Positions 7,628 to 14,966 of a stretch of DNA of 17,951 nt are shown here, one piece after another. Numbering within the stretch: position 1 is the first letter of the stretch; each line of letters begins with the position of its first letter. Both the position numbers and the translations under genes were made by a program. Source of the stretch: Helicobacter sp. (lineage in GTDB: Bacteria; Campylobacterota; Campylobacteria; Campylobacterales; Helicobacteraceae); assembly GCF_029067145.1 (NCBI RefSeq), contig NZ_JAIEFA010000047.1:1-17951 (forward strand). Direction: 5' to 3'. Under the pieces are notes generated by a model. That model did no database searches. It worked only from the letters and a program-made list of their open reading frames with translations, and had not been told where the DNA came from.

Positions 7628-9733
7628 ATGGCACCAAATACTTTTAACAAGCCAGCAAATTTTATCAATCGTGAGTTGTCTTGGTTGCGCTTTAATACGC
7701 GTGTGTTGAGTGAAGCACAGGATTCTAACAATCCGCTTTTGGAACGTTTAAAGTTCATTGCAATTTATGGCACAAATTTAGATGAATTTTATATGGTGCG
7801 GGTTGCAGGTTTAAAAAGACTTTATAGTGCGCGCATTACAGAGAGCGGTCCAGACAGATTGACGCCAAAAGAGCAATTAGATGAGATTCGTAGTTATCTA
7901 AAACTAGAAAAGCAACGATTAGAGGCGTGCTATTTTGAAATCAAAGACGAATTAAGCAAACTTGGCTTATGTATCAAAACCTATAATGAAGCGGATAAGA
8001 ATCAGAAAAAGGAATTGCGAGAATATTTTGTCAATCATCTTTATCCCATTGTTGTGCCAATAGCGGTAGATGCGACGCACCCTTTCCCTCATTTAAATAA
8101 TCTTAGCTATGTTTTAGCTCTCAAACTCCAAAGCATTGATAATCCAAGCGAGATTAAATTTGGTATGACTCGCATTTCGCGAATGTTGCCCGGATTTGTG
8201 CGTTTAGGCGATACTTATTTCCATACGGATTCCATTGTTGCAGAATTTACAAATGAGCTATTCCCGGGCTTTAAAGTGATGAGTTGGACTTCGTTTAGGG
8301 TTACTAGAAATGCGGATATGGAGATTGAAGAGGAAGAGGGCGATGACTTTATGGCTCTAATGACAGAGGGTTTGAAATCTCGGCGCAAAGGAGAGATTAT
8401 CCGCTTAGAGATTCGGAAAACTGATGATTTAGAGCTAAAAAACTTTGTAGAGCAATACATTAAAGTAACTCCTGAAGACATTTATGAGTGCGAAGCACCT
8501 ATGAATTCCAATATTCTTTGGGAGATTGTAGGCAACAAAAACTTTGCTAAATTGACTTTCCCAAGCTACACTTCTAAAATCTTACCACCGCTAGATTCCA
8601 ACGCAAATATTTTCTCTGTGCTAGATTCTCAAGATATTCTTTCATTTCAACCTTATGAGAGTTTTGACCCTGTGGTGAATTTTATCCAAAGTGCAGCAAA
8701 AGACCCCGATGTCTTTTCTATCCGAATGACACTTTATCGTGTGGGTAAAAATTCTCCAATCGTTAAAGCTTTGATTGAAGCCGCAGAAAATGGCAAGCAA
8801 GTAACTGCGCTAGTGGAGTTAAAAGCACGTTTTGATGAGGAAAACAACTTACATTGGGCGCGTGCATTAGAATCCGCAGGAGCGCATGTTATCTATGGAG
8901 TACCCGGACTGAAAGTGCATGCAAAAATCGCCCTTGTGATTAAAAGTATCGGACGAGAATTGCGAGAATATGTGCATTTAAGCACAGGAAACTACAATCC
9001 TAGCACTGCCAAAATCTATACAGATATTAGCTATATGACTTCTAAGCGAGAATTCACACAAGACGCGACAAAGTTTTTCCACAATCTTTCAGGATTTTCT
9101 CATAAATCCAAGCTTAATACTTTGCTTGCCGCTCCTTTGCAAATCAAGCCAAAAATTTTGGAATTGATTGAAAACGAAACCAAAGCAGGCAAAGACGGAT
9201 GCATTATTTTAAAGGCAAATTCTATTGTAGATGCCGATGTAATTTTGGCACTCTATAAAGCGTCTGCTGCGGGTGTGAAAATAGATTTGATTGTGCGTGG
9301 AATCTGCTGCTTAAGACCAGGAGTTAAAGGCGTGAGTGAAAATATCCGTGTAATTTCTATTGTGGGTAAATACCTAGAACACGCAAGGATTTACTATTTC
9401 AAACACGCAAAAGTGCAGATTTATTTTGCAAGTGCGGACTTAATGCCTAGAAACTTAGAACGTCGTGTGGAGCTTATGACACCTATTTTTGAAGACAATT
9501 TAGCGGATAAACTCTTTGGAATCATTAAGATTCAAAGCGAGGACAACGCTAAAGCACACGAACTTCAAAGTAATGGCGAATATATCAAACTTGCTCCAAA
9601 AGAGGGTGAAAAACCAACCAATAGTCAAAAGATGCTAGAAGACCATACCAATACGCTTTATGCTTCTCTTAAGCGCGAAGCAGAGGAAGTCAAAGCGAAA
9701 AAACTTGCAAAACGAATGCTAAAAGAGAGTTAA
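7628..9733 (+). CDS. ppk: Polyphosphate kinase 1
   Basis: Reversibly polymerises the ATP gamma-phosphate into long-chain polyphosphate at the membrane; in Helicobacter and Campylobacter polyP supports stress survival and motility. The 701-aa protein has the N-terminal FINRELSWLRFNTRVL, the NLDEFYMVRVAGLK segment and the two phospholipase-D-like C-domains. The phosphorylated His is His431 in GLKVHAKIAL and the second essential His is His450 in YVHLSTGNYNPSTAKIYTD; their 19-residue spacing matches His435/His454 of E. coli Ppk. A third conserved site is FKHAKVQIYFASADLMPRNLERRVEL near the end, quoted here in two parts as FKHAKVQIYFASAD and NLERRVEL. It starts at an ATG with SD AAAGGAG. It is not next to ppx, the arrangement in many other bacteria. 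Confidence 0.96.
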   Translation: MAPNTFNKPANFINRELSWLRFNTRVLSEAQDSNNPLLERLKFIAIYGTNLDEFYMVRVAGLKRLYSARITESGPDRLTPKEQLDEIRSYLKLEKQRLEACYFEIKDELSKLGLCIKTYNEADKNQKKELREYFVNHLYPIVVPIAVDATHPFPHLNNLSYVLALKLQSIDNPSEIKFGMTRISRMLPGFVRLGDTYFHTDSIVAEFTNELFPGFKVMSWTSFRVTRNADMEIEEEEGDDFMALMTEGLKSRRKGEIIRLEIRKTDDLELKNFVEQYIKVTPEDIYECEAPMNSNILWEIVGNKNFAKLTFPSYTSKILPPLDSNANIFSVLDSQDILSFQPYESFDPVVNFIQSAAKDPDVFSIRMTLYRVGKNSPIVKALIEAAENGKQVTALVELKARFDEENNLHWARALESAGAHVIYGVPGLKVHAKIALVIKSIGRELREYVHLSTGNYNPSTAKIYTDISYMTSKREFTQDATKFFHNLSGFSHKSKLNTLLAAPLQIKPKILELIENETKAGKDGCIILKANSIVDADVILALYKASAAGVKIDLIVRGICCLRPGVKGVSENIRVISIVGKYLEHARIYYFKHAKVQIYFASADLMPRNLERRVELMTPIFEDNLADKLFGIIKIQSEDNAKAHELQSNGEYIKLAPKEGEKPTNSQKMLEDHTNTLYASLKREAEEVKAKKLAKRMLKES

Positions 9734-9739
9734 GATTTT

Positions 9740-9890
9740 GTCATTTTAGAATCCCGCAAGGACAATCCCCCGCCGCACCCTTGCGAGGCTTCTCTCTTTC
9801 GTCTTTACAAGGAGCGAAACGACCAAATAATCCATAATTTAGCAATCAAAAATATTTCAAGGTGAGATTCCACATTACAGATTGCCACAG
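9740..9890. repeat. Dispersed palindromic repeat, copy B (degraded)
   Basis: Starts with GTCATTTTAGAATCCCGCAA just after the ppk stop, then CCTTGCGAGG (9779-9788), CAAGGAGCGAAACGACC (9808-9824) followed by ATAATCCATAATTT, and a reverse-oriented end AGATTGCCAC (9879-9888). These words parallel copy A (AGGAGCAAAGCGACGAAGCG, AATCTATAATC, ATAGATTGCC) in the same order, with more decay. Confidence 0.55.
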
Positions 9891-9894
9891 CCCT

Positions 9895-9951
9895 ATAAAT
9901 TTCTTTTATCTCTCTTATTCCAAGTTGTTACAATCAAGTGTATTTTTGCCT
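9895..9951 (-). pseudogene. Decayed copy of the 5' end of rdgB
   Basis: A 25-nt stretch (9895-9919) is identical to 13473-13497, which is inside the rdgB coding region (residues about 12-20, KIREIKEIY). The similarity continues after a short deletion: 9922-9943 matches 13511-13532 at 18 of 22 positions, reaching the rdgB start codon, where the copy reads ATA instead of ATG, and on into the leader (TTGCCT in both). Order and orientation agree with rdgB read on the minus strand. With the internal deletion and no start it is a vestige, not a gene. A chance match of this length in an 18-kb window is very unlikely even allowing for T-richness. Confidence 0.75.
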
Positions 9952-10051
9952 CAAATATAAGGGGTTCTTAATGCAATAAAAGAGTGGAATTTGTCATTTT
10001 TTCTGCTTAATTTTTGTTAAAATAATGCCTTGAAATTAAAGGAATTTTGAA

Positions 10052-11950
10052 ATGAAAAAAATATTTTTTGTGTTTTGTTTTTGTGTGAGTGTATTCAATG
10101 CATTAAGCTTTGCGCAAACCAAGAATAATGAAAATAGCCTGTCTGTGTTGGTGCAAACTTATGTGGATTTAAATAGTAAGTTAAAGCAAGTCAAGCAGGA
10201 TTCCGCCATTGAAGCAACAGCTTCAAAGGAAATAATAGAGGAGATTTCGCGCGAGAAAAATATCATTTTAAACAAGATTCCACATATCATTGTAGAGCAA
10301 AAGATTGATGAAGACGCGGTAGATGAGTTTTTAAAAGCGCAAGAAAGCTTAGAAAGCCTACAAAAGCAATACGAAAACAATCGCAATCAAAACTTTGCCT
10401 TTATTGATACGACATTGGATTTAACGCGATTGGATATGGTCAAAGTCTTTTATTCCGCTCTTTTTAGGTTGGAAAAACTTTTTTTGAATGTTTCATCAAG
10501 TAATGAAATGATAGCACTGCTTGATGAAGCGATAGAGAAACTAACACAATACGGGAAATTAAATTTAGATGAGAAAAAGTCGCAGATTCAAAACGAGTCA
10601 GAACTAAACAAAATAGCACAAAAAGAAGCAACTTTGGAAAATGCACTTACTTCTTATAGTGAGATTCTACGTTTTTTAAGAGGCAATGCAAGTTTGTTTG
10701 AAAGCAATTATCTCTTTAGCTCACTCAAACTTCAAGTGGGTATTGATGAGATTAATAAAGTTGTGGCGATTGAATCTTTAAATGTTGGCAAAATTGTAAT
10801 TTCTTTGCTCGTTATCGCATTTTTTGTGTCTTTGCGCAAATTTTCATCGCATATTTTGTATTTTTTCTTGATTCGGCTTGTCTATCGTAATAAAGACACA
10901 GATTATATTAAGAAAATGTTTATTGAACACATTAAAAAGCCTGTTGGTTGGCTACTTTTGACTTATGGTTTAAATGTGTGCGTGAATATCGTGTATTATC
11001 CCGCACCCATTTCTCTTGGAATCGCAAATTTATTTTACATTATCTATGCGCTTTTTATTGTGTGGGCGGTATTTGTGCTTTTGGATAGTTATGGAATCTT
11101 ATTTGTCTCCAAAATCGCACAAAAAAGCGGAAAAAAGGAAATTGTAAATGTTGTGGTCAAGATTCTATATTTTGTCGTCCTTACCATCGCCTTGTTGTTT
11201 GTTTTGGCGCGGCTTGGATTCAATATTTCAGCATTAATTACTTCGCTTGGAATCGGTGGAGCGGCGATGGCTCTTGCTGCTAAGGATATTATCGCAAACT
11301 TCTTTGCGTCGGTTATGCTTTTGTTTGATGATAGTTTTAATCAAGGCGATTGGGTAGAAGTCTTGGGCGTTGAAGGAACGATTGTAGAAACCGGACTTAG
11401 AAAAACGACGATTAGGACATTTGATAATTCTCTTGTATTTTTGCAAAACTCTGCAATTATGTCGGCAAACATTAAAAATTGGTCTAAGCGCAAGGTGGGA
11501 CGACACATTAAAATGTATTTGGGCGTAGAATACAATGCCACGCCACAGCAGTTGGAATCTTGTCTTAAAGATTTGCGCGAGTGCCTAGAGACTAGCCCTC
11601 TTGTAGCGCACGAGGGAGATTGCGCACTCAATGCTTGTGATATTACAACCAAATACCGCCAAAACTTAGTTTCTATGAACGACCTTGAGGGCTACAAAAA
11701 CGCGTGTTATGTGAATCTTAGCGACTTTGCAGATAGCAGCATTAACATTGAACTTTATTTTTATACCAAAGCAGTTACTTCTAAGGATTTTCGCGCGACA
11801 AAAAGCGCGTTAATGCTTGAATTTATGAAAATCATTGAGAAAAATGGCTTGAACTTCGCATTTCCAAGCAAAAGCGTATATATTGAAAAGCTACCAGAGC
11901 TAAAAATTAGTGGAGAAAAAGAGGGTAACACGCAAGAACGCAGTGATTGA
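10052..11950 (+). CDS. MscS-family mechanosensitive ion channel, large form
   Basis: A 632-aa inner-membrane channel that opens under membrane tension to release solutes in hypo-osmotic shock. It starts with a signal peptide (about 1-22, MKKIFFVFCFCVSVFNALSF, cut near SFA-QT), then a periplasmic Lys/Glu-rich region (about 25-235) with coiled-coil character. Several transmembrane segments follow at about 247-275, 298-318, 322-350 and 368-395. The pore helix carries the family signature GIGGAAMALAAKDIIANFFA, followed by the beta domain DSFNQGDWVEV, GTIVETGLRKTTIRTFDNS and the C-terminal cytoplasmic cage. The N-terminal extension makes it larger than E. coli MscS (286 aa) and closer in layout to MscK/YbdG-like forms. 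It ends with a hydrophilic tail. Confidence 0.9.
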   Translation: MKKIFFVFCFCVSVFNALSFAQTKNNENSLSVLVQTYVDLNSKLKQVKQDSAIEATASKEIIEEISREKNIILNKIPHIIVEQKIDEDAVDEFLKAQESLESLQKQYENNRNQNFAFIDTTLDLTRLDMVKVFYSALFRLEKLFLNVSSSNEMIALLDEAIEKLTQYGKLNLDEKKSQIQNESELNKIAQKEATLENALTSYSEILRFLRGNASLFESNYLFSSLKLQVGIDEINKVVAIESLNVGKIVISLLVIAFFVSLRKFSSHILYFFLIRLVYRNKDTDYIKKMFIEHIKKPVGWLLLTYGLNVCVNIVYYPAPISLGIANLFYIIYALFIVWAVFVLLDSYGILFVSKIAQKSGKKEIVNVVVKILYFVVLTIALLFVLARLGFNISALITSLGIGGAAMALAAKDIIANFFASVMLLFDDSFNQGDWVEVLGVEGTIVETGLRKTTIRTFDNSLVFLQNSAIMSANIKNWSKRKVGRHIKMYLGVEYNATPQQLESCLKDLRECLETSPLVAHEGDCALNACDITTKYRQNLVSMNDLEGYKNACYVNLSDFADSSINIELYFYTKAVTSKDFRATKSALMLEFMKIIEKNGLNFAFPSKSVYIEKLPELKISGEKEGNTQERSD

Positions 11951-11956
11951 TTTTTT

Positions 11957-12000
11957 GTCATTGCAAGAATCTATGTGGCGGATTCGTGGCAATCTATAAT
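11957..12000. repeat. Dispersed palindromic repeat, copy C (most compact)
   Basis: Starts 6 nt after the mscS stop. GTCATTGC (11957-11964) and GCAATCTATAAT (11989-12000) flank a hairpin whose two 5-bp stems are ATTGC/GCAAT (11960-11964 with 11989-11993) and GAATC/GATTC (11967-11971 with 11981-11985) around a 9-nt loop. No U-run follows, so it is not a classical terminator, though it could stabilise the mscS 3' end. Confidence 0.75.
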
Positions 12001-12023
12001 CTTATCAATCCTAACATTAAAAA

Positions 12024-12865
12024 CTATTCCAAATATTCTGCAATGTCTTTTTTGGAAGTCTTCCATTCTCCAATATGTTGCCATTTCATTGTATCGCAAT
12101 AACGACAAAAGGGCAGTGGCTTTGCCATAAAGCTTAGAATCTCTTGATAAGTAAGATTGGGCTTATGAATGTCTATAAAATCCAAAGGTGTGATTTGCAA
12201 ATTTTGTGAGAAGTGCTTGTTAAAATGTTCAATATAAGCGGTGAAAGTGCAAGGATAAAGTTTTCCATCATAAAGCTGTGCGCATTGATGGAGTGTGCAA
12301 CCAATGAAGCTGTAAAAAGGATTGGAATCTCCATTAGGATTCAAAATCATTTTAGTCATTACCTTTTGTTTTTTATCAGAATTCATAAAAAACTTAAAAA
12401 CCACATCTTGCTCTTTGCAGATTCTTTGTATTGCGTCCCAATCTATCTTTATGGGATACTTTGTCGGGTGTATTTCTATTGCATTTTCTCTACAAGATTG
12501 CCAAAACTCTTGATTCTGTTTTGGGAGCAAAACGCCATTGGTTACAAGTTAAATCGGCACATTAGGGAAGTATTTGCGCTTAAGGCTTTTATGTCTTTTT
12601 CGTAAGTTTGCAGTGTTGGAAGTTTTGGCTGTGCCACTTGTGAGAAATGAGAGCAACCAAAGCAGTTTAGATACAATGGTCGGCTAGATGAATATCAATT
12701 TTGGTTAGATATGTGGGTGGAGTTAGTTTTTCTACATAGTGTAATAATCTAGAATTTAATCTTTTTTGCGTCTAAATCTTTGAAATTGTTGTTTTAATTT
12801 TAAAATAAAAGGAAAATTTAGCTTATTTTGCCCCCCCCGATTAATTGCTGAATGGCTTGTTTCAT
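12024..12865 (-). pseudogene. Decayed radical SAM protein gene
   Basis: Pieces in all three minus-strand frames assemble into one radical SAM/SPASM-like protein. Upstream pieces read QNKLNFPFILKLKQQ..FRRKK, then LLHYVEKLTPPTYLTKIDIH and LADHC, then LNCFGCSHFSQVAQPKLP (CxxxCxxC cluster site), then KYFPNVPI-stop-LVTNGVLLPKQ. The final piece (12548-12024) is intact and includes GCTLHQCAQLYDGKLYPCTF and FCRYCD, cysteine-rich as in C-terminal Fe-S domains. Lesions, 5' to 3': a G8 tract out of frame (12831-12838), a shift near A6 (12762-12767), one base missing after the first cluster Cys (12671-12672), an internal deletion near 12575-12585 that removes the GGEP region, and a TAA just before LVTNG. 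Function before decay is unknown; relatives often modify peptides or surface glycans. The 5' limit is inferred from ATG 12865. Confidence 0.75.
12831..12838 (-). repeat. Poly-G tract (G8 on minus strand), possible phase-variation site
   Basis: Eight consecutive C on the plus strand, the only such tract noticed in this AT-rich window. On the minus strand it follows ATG 12865 (reading MKQAIQQLI) by 24 nt; that ATG has SD AAAGG (12874-12878) 8 nt upstream. With G8 the frame ends after GGGKIS at 12818; with G9 or G6 it continues into QNKLNFPFILKLKQQ. Poly-G tracts at gene starts are the standard slipped-strand switches of Helicobacter and Campylobacter. Here the downstream gene is otherwise broken. 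Confidence 0.65.
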
Positions 12866-12911
12866 TTGGTGCGCCTTTGTAAAATTTTTTGCAATCATAG
12901 AGAAAAATATA

Positions 12912-13532
12912 TTATTTTTCAAGCAAGGCACGCAGGATATAGCACGCATTTTCTAGTGCGATTCTACGATGAGAAATAGAGTTTTTCTCCTCACTGCTTA
13001 ACTCGGCTAGGGTTTGTGTAAATCCACTTGGAATAAAAATCGGGTCATAGCCAAAGCCATTGTTGCCCCTTTTTTGCGCAATCACTTTACCATACATAAA
13101 CCCGTGTGTGCTAAAGTCGCCTTGTGCGCTAGAGATTCCGATACAAGCGCAATAATGCGCCTTTGAGATTCCGCCGCATTTTTCTATTTCCTCGCGCAGT
13201 TTTTCTAAATTTGCCTCCGTTCCACCTCCGCTATATCTTGCGCTATGAATACCCGGTGCACCTCCTAATTTTTCTACACAAATTCCGCTATCATCGGATA
13301 GGACGATGTCTCGTGCATTTAGGATTCCTTGTGATTTAAGTGCTTCAAAAACTGCTTTGGATTTCAAAAGTGCATTTTCTTGGAAGCTCGTGCCATTTTC
13401 CTCTATTTCAAAAGGCTCTCTTAGCTCGCTCCAAGCGAGAATTTTTAGGTTAAAATCTCGTGTTAAATCCGCATAAATTTCTTTTATCTCTCTTATTTTA
13501 TCCGCATTGGAAGTTGCTAAAATCAAGCGCAT
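12912..13532 (-). CDS. rdgB: XTP/dITP diphosphatase (Ham1 family)
   Basis: Hydrolyses non-canonical purine triphosphates (dITP, XTP) to the monophosphate plus PPi, keeping them out of DNA and RNA. The 206-aa length is typical. Signatures: N-terminal LATSNADKIREIKEIY, LSDDSGICVEKLGGAPGIHSAR (quoted as LSDDSG and APGIHSARY) with the catalytic Asp, GNNGFGYDPIF for base recognition, and the C-terminal SSEEKNSISHRRIAL. SD AAAGG (13540-13544) lies 7 nt before the ATG. It is divergent from the MFS gene with a 69-nt gap. After its stop the same frame stays open as far as the FRRKKD end near 12756, but without a good start. A decayed copy of its 5' end lies at 9895-9951. Confidence 0.95.
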   Translation of the reverse strand: MRLILATSNADKIREIKEIYADLTRDFNLKILAWSELREPFEIEENGTSFQENALLKSKAVFEALKSQGILNARDIVLSDDSGICVEKLGGAPGIHSARYSGGGTEANLEKLREEIEKCGGISKAHYCACIGISSAQGDFSTHGFMYGKVIAQKRGNNGFGYDPIFIPSGFTQTLAELSSEEKNSISHRRIALENACYILRALLEK

Positions 13533-13601
13533 ATTCTTGCCTTTATTTATTTTTGGGTAAAATCATCTTTTTGTTTTGGAATTTTAGCATAAGGACGCAA
13601 A

Positions 13602-14966
13602 ATGGCAAAGGAATCCCTCATCAAGCAAAGCTTGCCTCTAAGCCTCATTCTAGCCTCTAGGTTTTTTGGATTATTTATTGTTATGCCTGTTTTATCGCTT
13701 TATGCACTTTCTCTTCAAGGCTCAAGCCCGATTCTCATTGGAATCGCAATGGGCGGATATGCGCTGACGCAAGTCTTATTTCAGATTCCTTTTGGATTCT
13801 TAAGTGATAAGTTTGGGCGCAAAAGTATGATTGCGCTAGGGCTTGTAGTTTTTGTTTTAGGTTCGCTTGTTTGCGCTTTAAGCTCGGATATTTATTGGTT
13901 GATTGTAGGGAGGCTAATGCAGGGAGCTGGAGCTGTGGGAGGTGTGATAAGTGCGATGATAGCGGATTTAGTGCGTGAAGAGAATCGCACAAAAGCAATG
14001 GCGCTTATGGGAGGGACGATTTCGCTTAGCTTTACCTTTGCGCTGATTTTAGGTCCGATTCTTGGTGCGCATTATGGAATCCCAAGTCTTTTTTGGGTTA
14101 CCTGTATTTTGGCACTTTTTGGGCTTGTGATTTTGTTTATTGCTGTGCCCAATACGCCCAAAGTTACTTATCGTTTCACGAATCAAAGCGGAGAATATAG
14201 CGCAATTTTAAAAAACAAGAATCTCCAAATTATGAATCTCACCAATTTCTTGCAAAAGGGCTTTATGACTTTGGCGTTTTTGATTATTCCTATTGCGCTT
14301 GTGAAGGGCTTTGAAATGCCCAAAGAGGACTTGTGGCAAGTGTATATTCCCGCCTCGCTTTTAGGATTCTTTGCAATGGCTCCCGCTGCGATATTAGCGG
14401 AGAAAAAGGGTAAGTTTAAAGCAGTGATGATTGTTGGAATTTTGCTTTTTGTGCTTAGTTATCTGCTAATGCTAAGTCAAAGCCAAAGCGTATTTATCTT
14501 TGGCGTGCTTATGTTTTTTGTGGGATTCTCTATCCACGAACCCATTATGCAAAGCCTCGCAAGCCGTTATTGCAAAGCACACCAAAAGGGTAGTGCAATG
14601 GGGATTTTTACTTCTTTTGGTTATTTGGGTAGCTTTTTTGGCGCGCTTTTGGGTGGGCATTTTTATACCTTTTTTAGTATGCTTTCTATCACAATGTTTG
14701 TCGTAATTGCGTCTTTTTTGTGGATTTTATCTTTTTCGCTTTTAGCAAATCCGACAATGCAAAAGAATCTTTATCTGCCCCTTAAAGTTGCAATTACAAA
14801 TCAGACTTTGGAAGCTTTAGGAGAGCTGCGCGGAATCCTTGAATGGTATATCAATGAAAGCGAACAAGTCGTGGTGGTGAAATACGACAAACACTTATTG
14901 GAGGAAGCAGAAATTTTGGCATTTGTGAATGTGCGTTTGCAAGGGTATTTTAAGGAGAGGGAATGA
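13602..14966 (+). CDS. MFS transporter with YajR-like C-terminal domain
   Basis: A proton-driven efflux-type permease of the major facilitator superfamily, with about 12 hydrophobic segments between residues 10 and 390. Motif A is clear after helix 2: GFLSDKFGRKS (65-75). Helix 4 starts with the Arg of VGRLMQGAGAVGG, and helix 5 has the motif-C-like LGPILGAHYG, typical of drug/proton antiporters. After the last helix there is a soluble tail of about 60 residues (LGELRGILEWYINESEQ, then VVVVKYDKHLL). Such a tail, and the total of 454 aa, match the YajR type, whose small ferredoxin-like YAM domain lies in the cytoplasm. Substrate unknown. SD AAGGA (13592-13596 region) precedes the ATG. The stop overlaps the next gene by 4 nt (ATGA). 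Confidence 0.88.
   Translation: MAKESLIKQSLPLSLILASRFFGLFIVMPVLSLYALSLQGSSPILIGIAMGGYALTQVLFQIPFGFLSDKFGRKSMIALGLVVFVLGSLVCALSSDIYWLIVGRLMQGAGAVGGVISAMIADLVREENRTKAMALMGGTISLSFTFALILGPILGAHYGIPSLFWVTCILALFGLVILFIAVPNTPKVTYRFTNQSGEYSAILKNKNLQIMNLTNFLQKGFMTLAFLIIPIALVKGFEMPKEDLWQVYIPASLLGFFAMAPAAILAEKKGKFKAVMIVGILLFVLSYLLMLSQSQSVFIFGVLMFFVGFSIHEPIMQSLASRYCKAHQKGSAMGIFTSFGYLGSFFGALLGGHFYTFFSMLSITMFVVIASFLWILSFSLLANPTMQKNLYLPLKVAITNQTLEALGELRGILEWYINESEQVVVVKYDKHLLEEAEILAFVNVRLQGYFKERE

Larger units (their letters stand above)
9734..10051. other. 318-nt intergenic region between ppk and mscS
   Basis: No intact gene. In order it holds repeat copy B (from about 9740), a decayed copy of the rdgB 5' end (9895-9951), and an AT-rich promoter segment for mscS with a -10-like TAAAATAAT (10018-10026) and SD AAAGGA (10038-10043), 8 nt before the ATG at 10052. 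Confidence 0.7.

Noticed and set aside
9895..9919. The 25-nt identity treated as part of the palindromic repeat family
   Set aside because: The other repeat copies lack it, and the similarity to rdgB continues through the start codon and leader, so duplication of rdgB explains it better.
12213..12605. Plus-strand open frame opposite the radical SAM relic
   Set aside because: Shadow of the minus-strand coding sequence; its translation has no protein-like motifs, whereas the minus strand has clear conserved ones.
13735..13998. Minus-strand open frames inside the MFS gene (also 14472-14660) and plus-strand ones in the aroE and purM genes
   Set aside because: Shadows of recognised genes on the other strand.
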